Below, one piece after another: positions 63,880 to 64,000 of a DNA stretch of 64,000 bases; within the stretch, counting starts at the first letter, position 1; each line of letters opens with the position of its first letter. The stretch is from positions 1,805,790-1,869,789 of the forward strand of contig NZ_JADJCO010000003.1 in NCBI RefSeq assembly GCF_016703145.1, given 5' to 3'. A model generated the notes under the pieces. The model saw nothing but the letters and a program-made list of their open reading frames with translations. It was not told where the DNA came from and did no database searches. The position numbers were made by a program, and so were the translations under genes. The DNA is from Ottowia sp. Its GTDB lineage: Bacteria > Pseudomonadota > Gammaproteobacteria > Burkholderiales > Burkholderiaceae_C.

Positions 63880-64000
63880 CTCAGCCACAAGGAGTTCGGC
63901 GACCAGTTCATCTGACAGTCGAAGCTCCTCCTTCATCGCTTGCGATTGATCTGCGGGCGGTGTGAAGTAGGCTTGGAGCCAAGGCGCTGTAACGAACGAG
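63874..64000 (-). pseudogene. azoR: FMN-dependent NADH azoreductase, middle (5'-side) part
   Basis: On the minus strand this reads TAPWLQAYFTPPADQSQAMK followed by EELRLSDELVAELLVAEHL, the middle of an AzoR protein, then ends at AAGGTG and the IS. It continues past the window edge with the N-terminus. It joins in frame to the 3' part at 20089-20460 with one AAGGTG removed. Confidence 0.88.

Noticed and set aside
1..64000. tRNA, rRNA or CRISPR arrays
   Set aside because: None recognised by eye on either strand; the tyrosine recombinases are in RIT elements and not next to a tRNA.

Overview
The window looks like chromosome of a Burkholderiales (Comamonadaceae-like) betaproteobacterium. The reasons are high GC, a DUF1840 gene, a CbpA/CbpM pair, betaproteobacterial-type ArgS, TrxC and GshB, and a polyhydroxyalkanoate (PHA) cluster. 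It divides into a redox-stress region (1-20460) and a 43.4-kb mobile region (20461-63873). The halves of one azoreductase gene lie on either side of the mobile region.

Positions 1-20460 hold thiol and oxidative-stress genes. They are egtD and egtB (ergothioneine), a uracil-DNA glycosylase-like gene, cbpA-cbpM, a DASS transporter, a frameshifted DUF1840 gene, trxC, gshB, an OsmC peroxidase, an AraC regulator, msrB-msrA, a HbpS/GlcG-like gene, a quinone oxidoreductase, a msrA remnant, a GST, a CorA transporter, a second MsrA-like gene and argS. An IS5-family element (18944-19816, TAA duplication) and the 3' part of an FMN azoreductase gene follow.

Positions 20461-63873 are bounded by two near-identical, same-orientation IS1380-family copies. 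The outer flanks carry the same 6 bp (AAGGTG), and joining them restores the azoreductase reading frame. This reads as a composite-transposon-like insertion into azoR. Its contents, left to right, are: (a) a one-direction fatty-acid-to-PHA cluster (phasin, HTH regulator, etfA, ETF-QO, etfB, acyl-CoA dehydrogenase, phaC, phaJ, phaZ, acyl-CoA ligase) with a divergent AraC regulator; (b) a RIT element (three overlapping tyrosine recombinases inside a 35-bp perfect inverted repeat); (c) a plasmid-type backbone (ParB, RadC, SSB, DUF932, StbABC, MobC, relaxase), whose parB is split by a second RIT element with a 68-bp perfect inverted repeat; (d) a defence block read leftward: the C-terminus of a probable restriction-modification protein, a reverse transcriptase (RT), a nitrilase-like gene and a RelE-like/UvrD helicase fusion.

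The RT-nitrilase pair resembles the nitrilase-linked defence-associated RTs (DRT class 1, UG1/UG5/UG6 group). The nitrilase is interrupted by a third IS1380 copy with a 6-bp ACCACA duplication. Removing the IS and one duplication gives an intact 307-residue protein with a plausible Glu-Lys-Cys triad. The RelE-UvrD gene just downstream and the R-M fragment just upstream, both on the same strand, suggest a larger defence operon now broken by insertion sequences.

Several genes (DUF1840, ETF-QO twice, the acyl-CoA dehydrogenase 3' end, one IS1380 transposase) each lack a single base. This may be real decay or residual sequencing error. No rRNA, tRNA or CRISPR array was seen.
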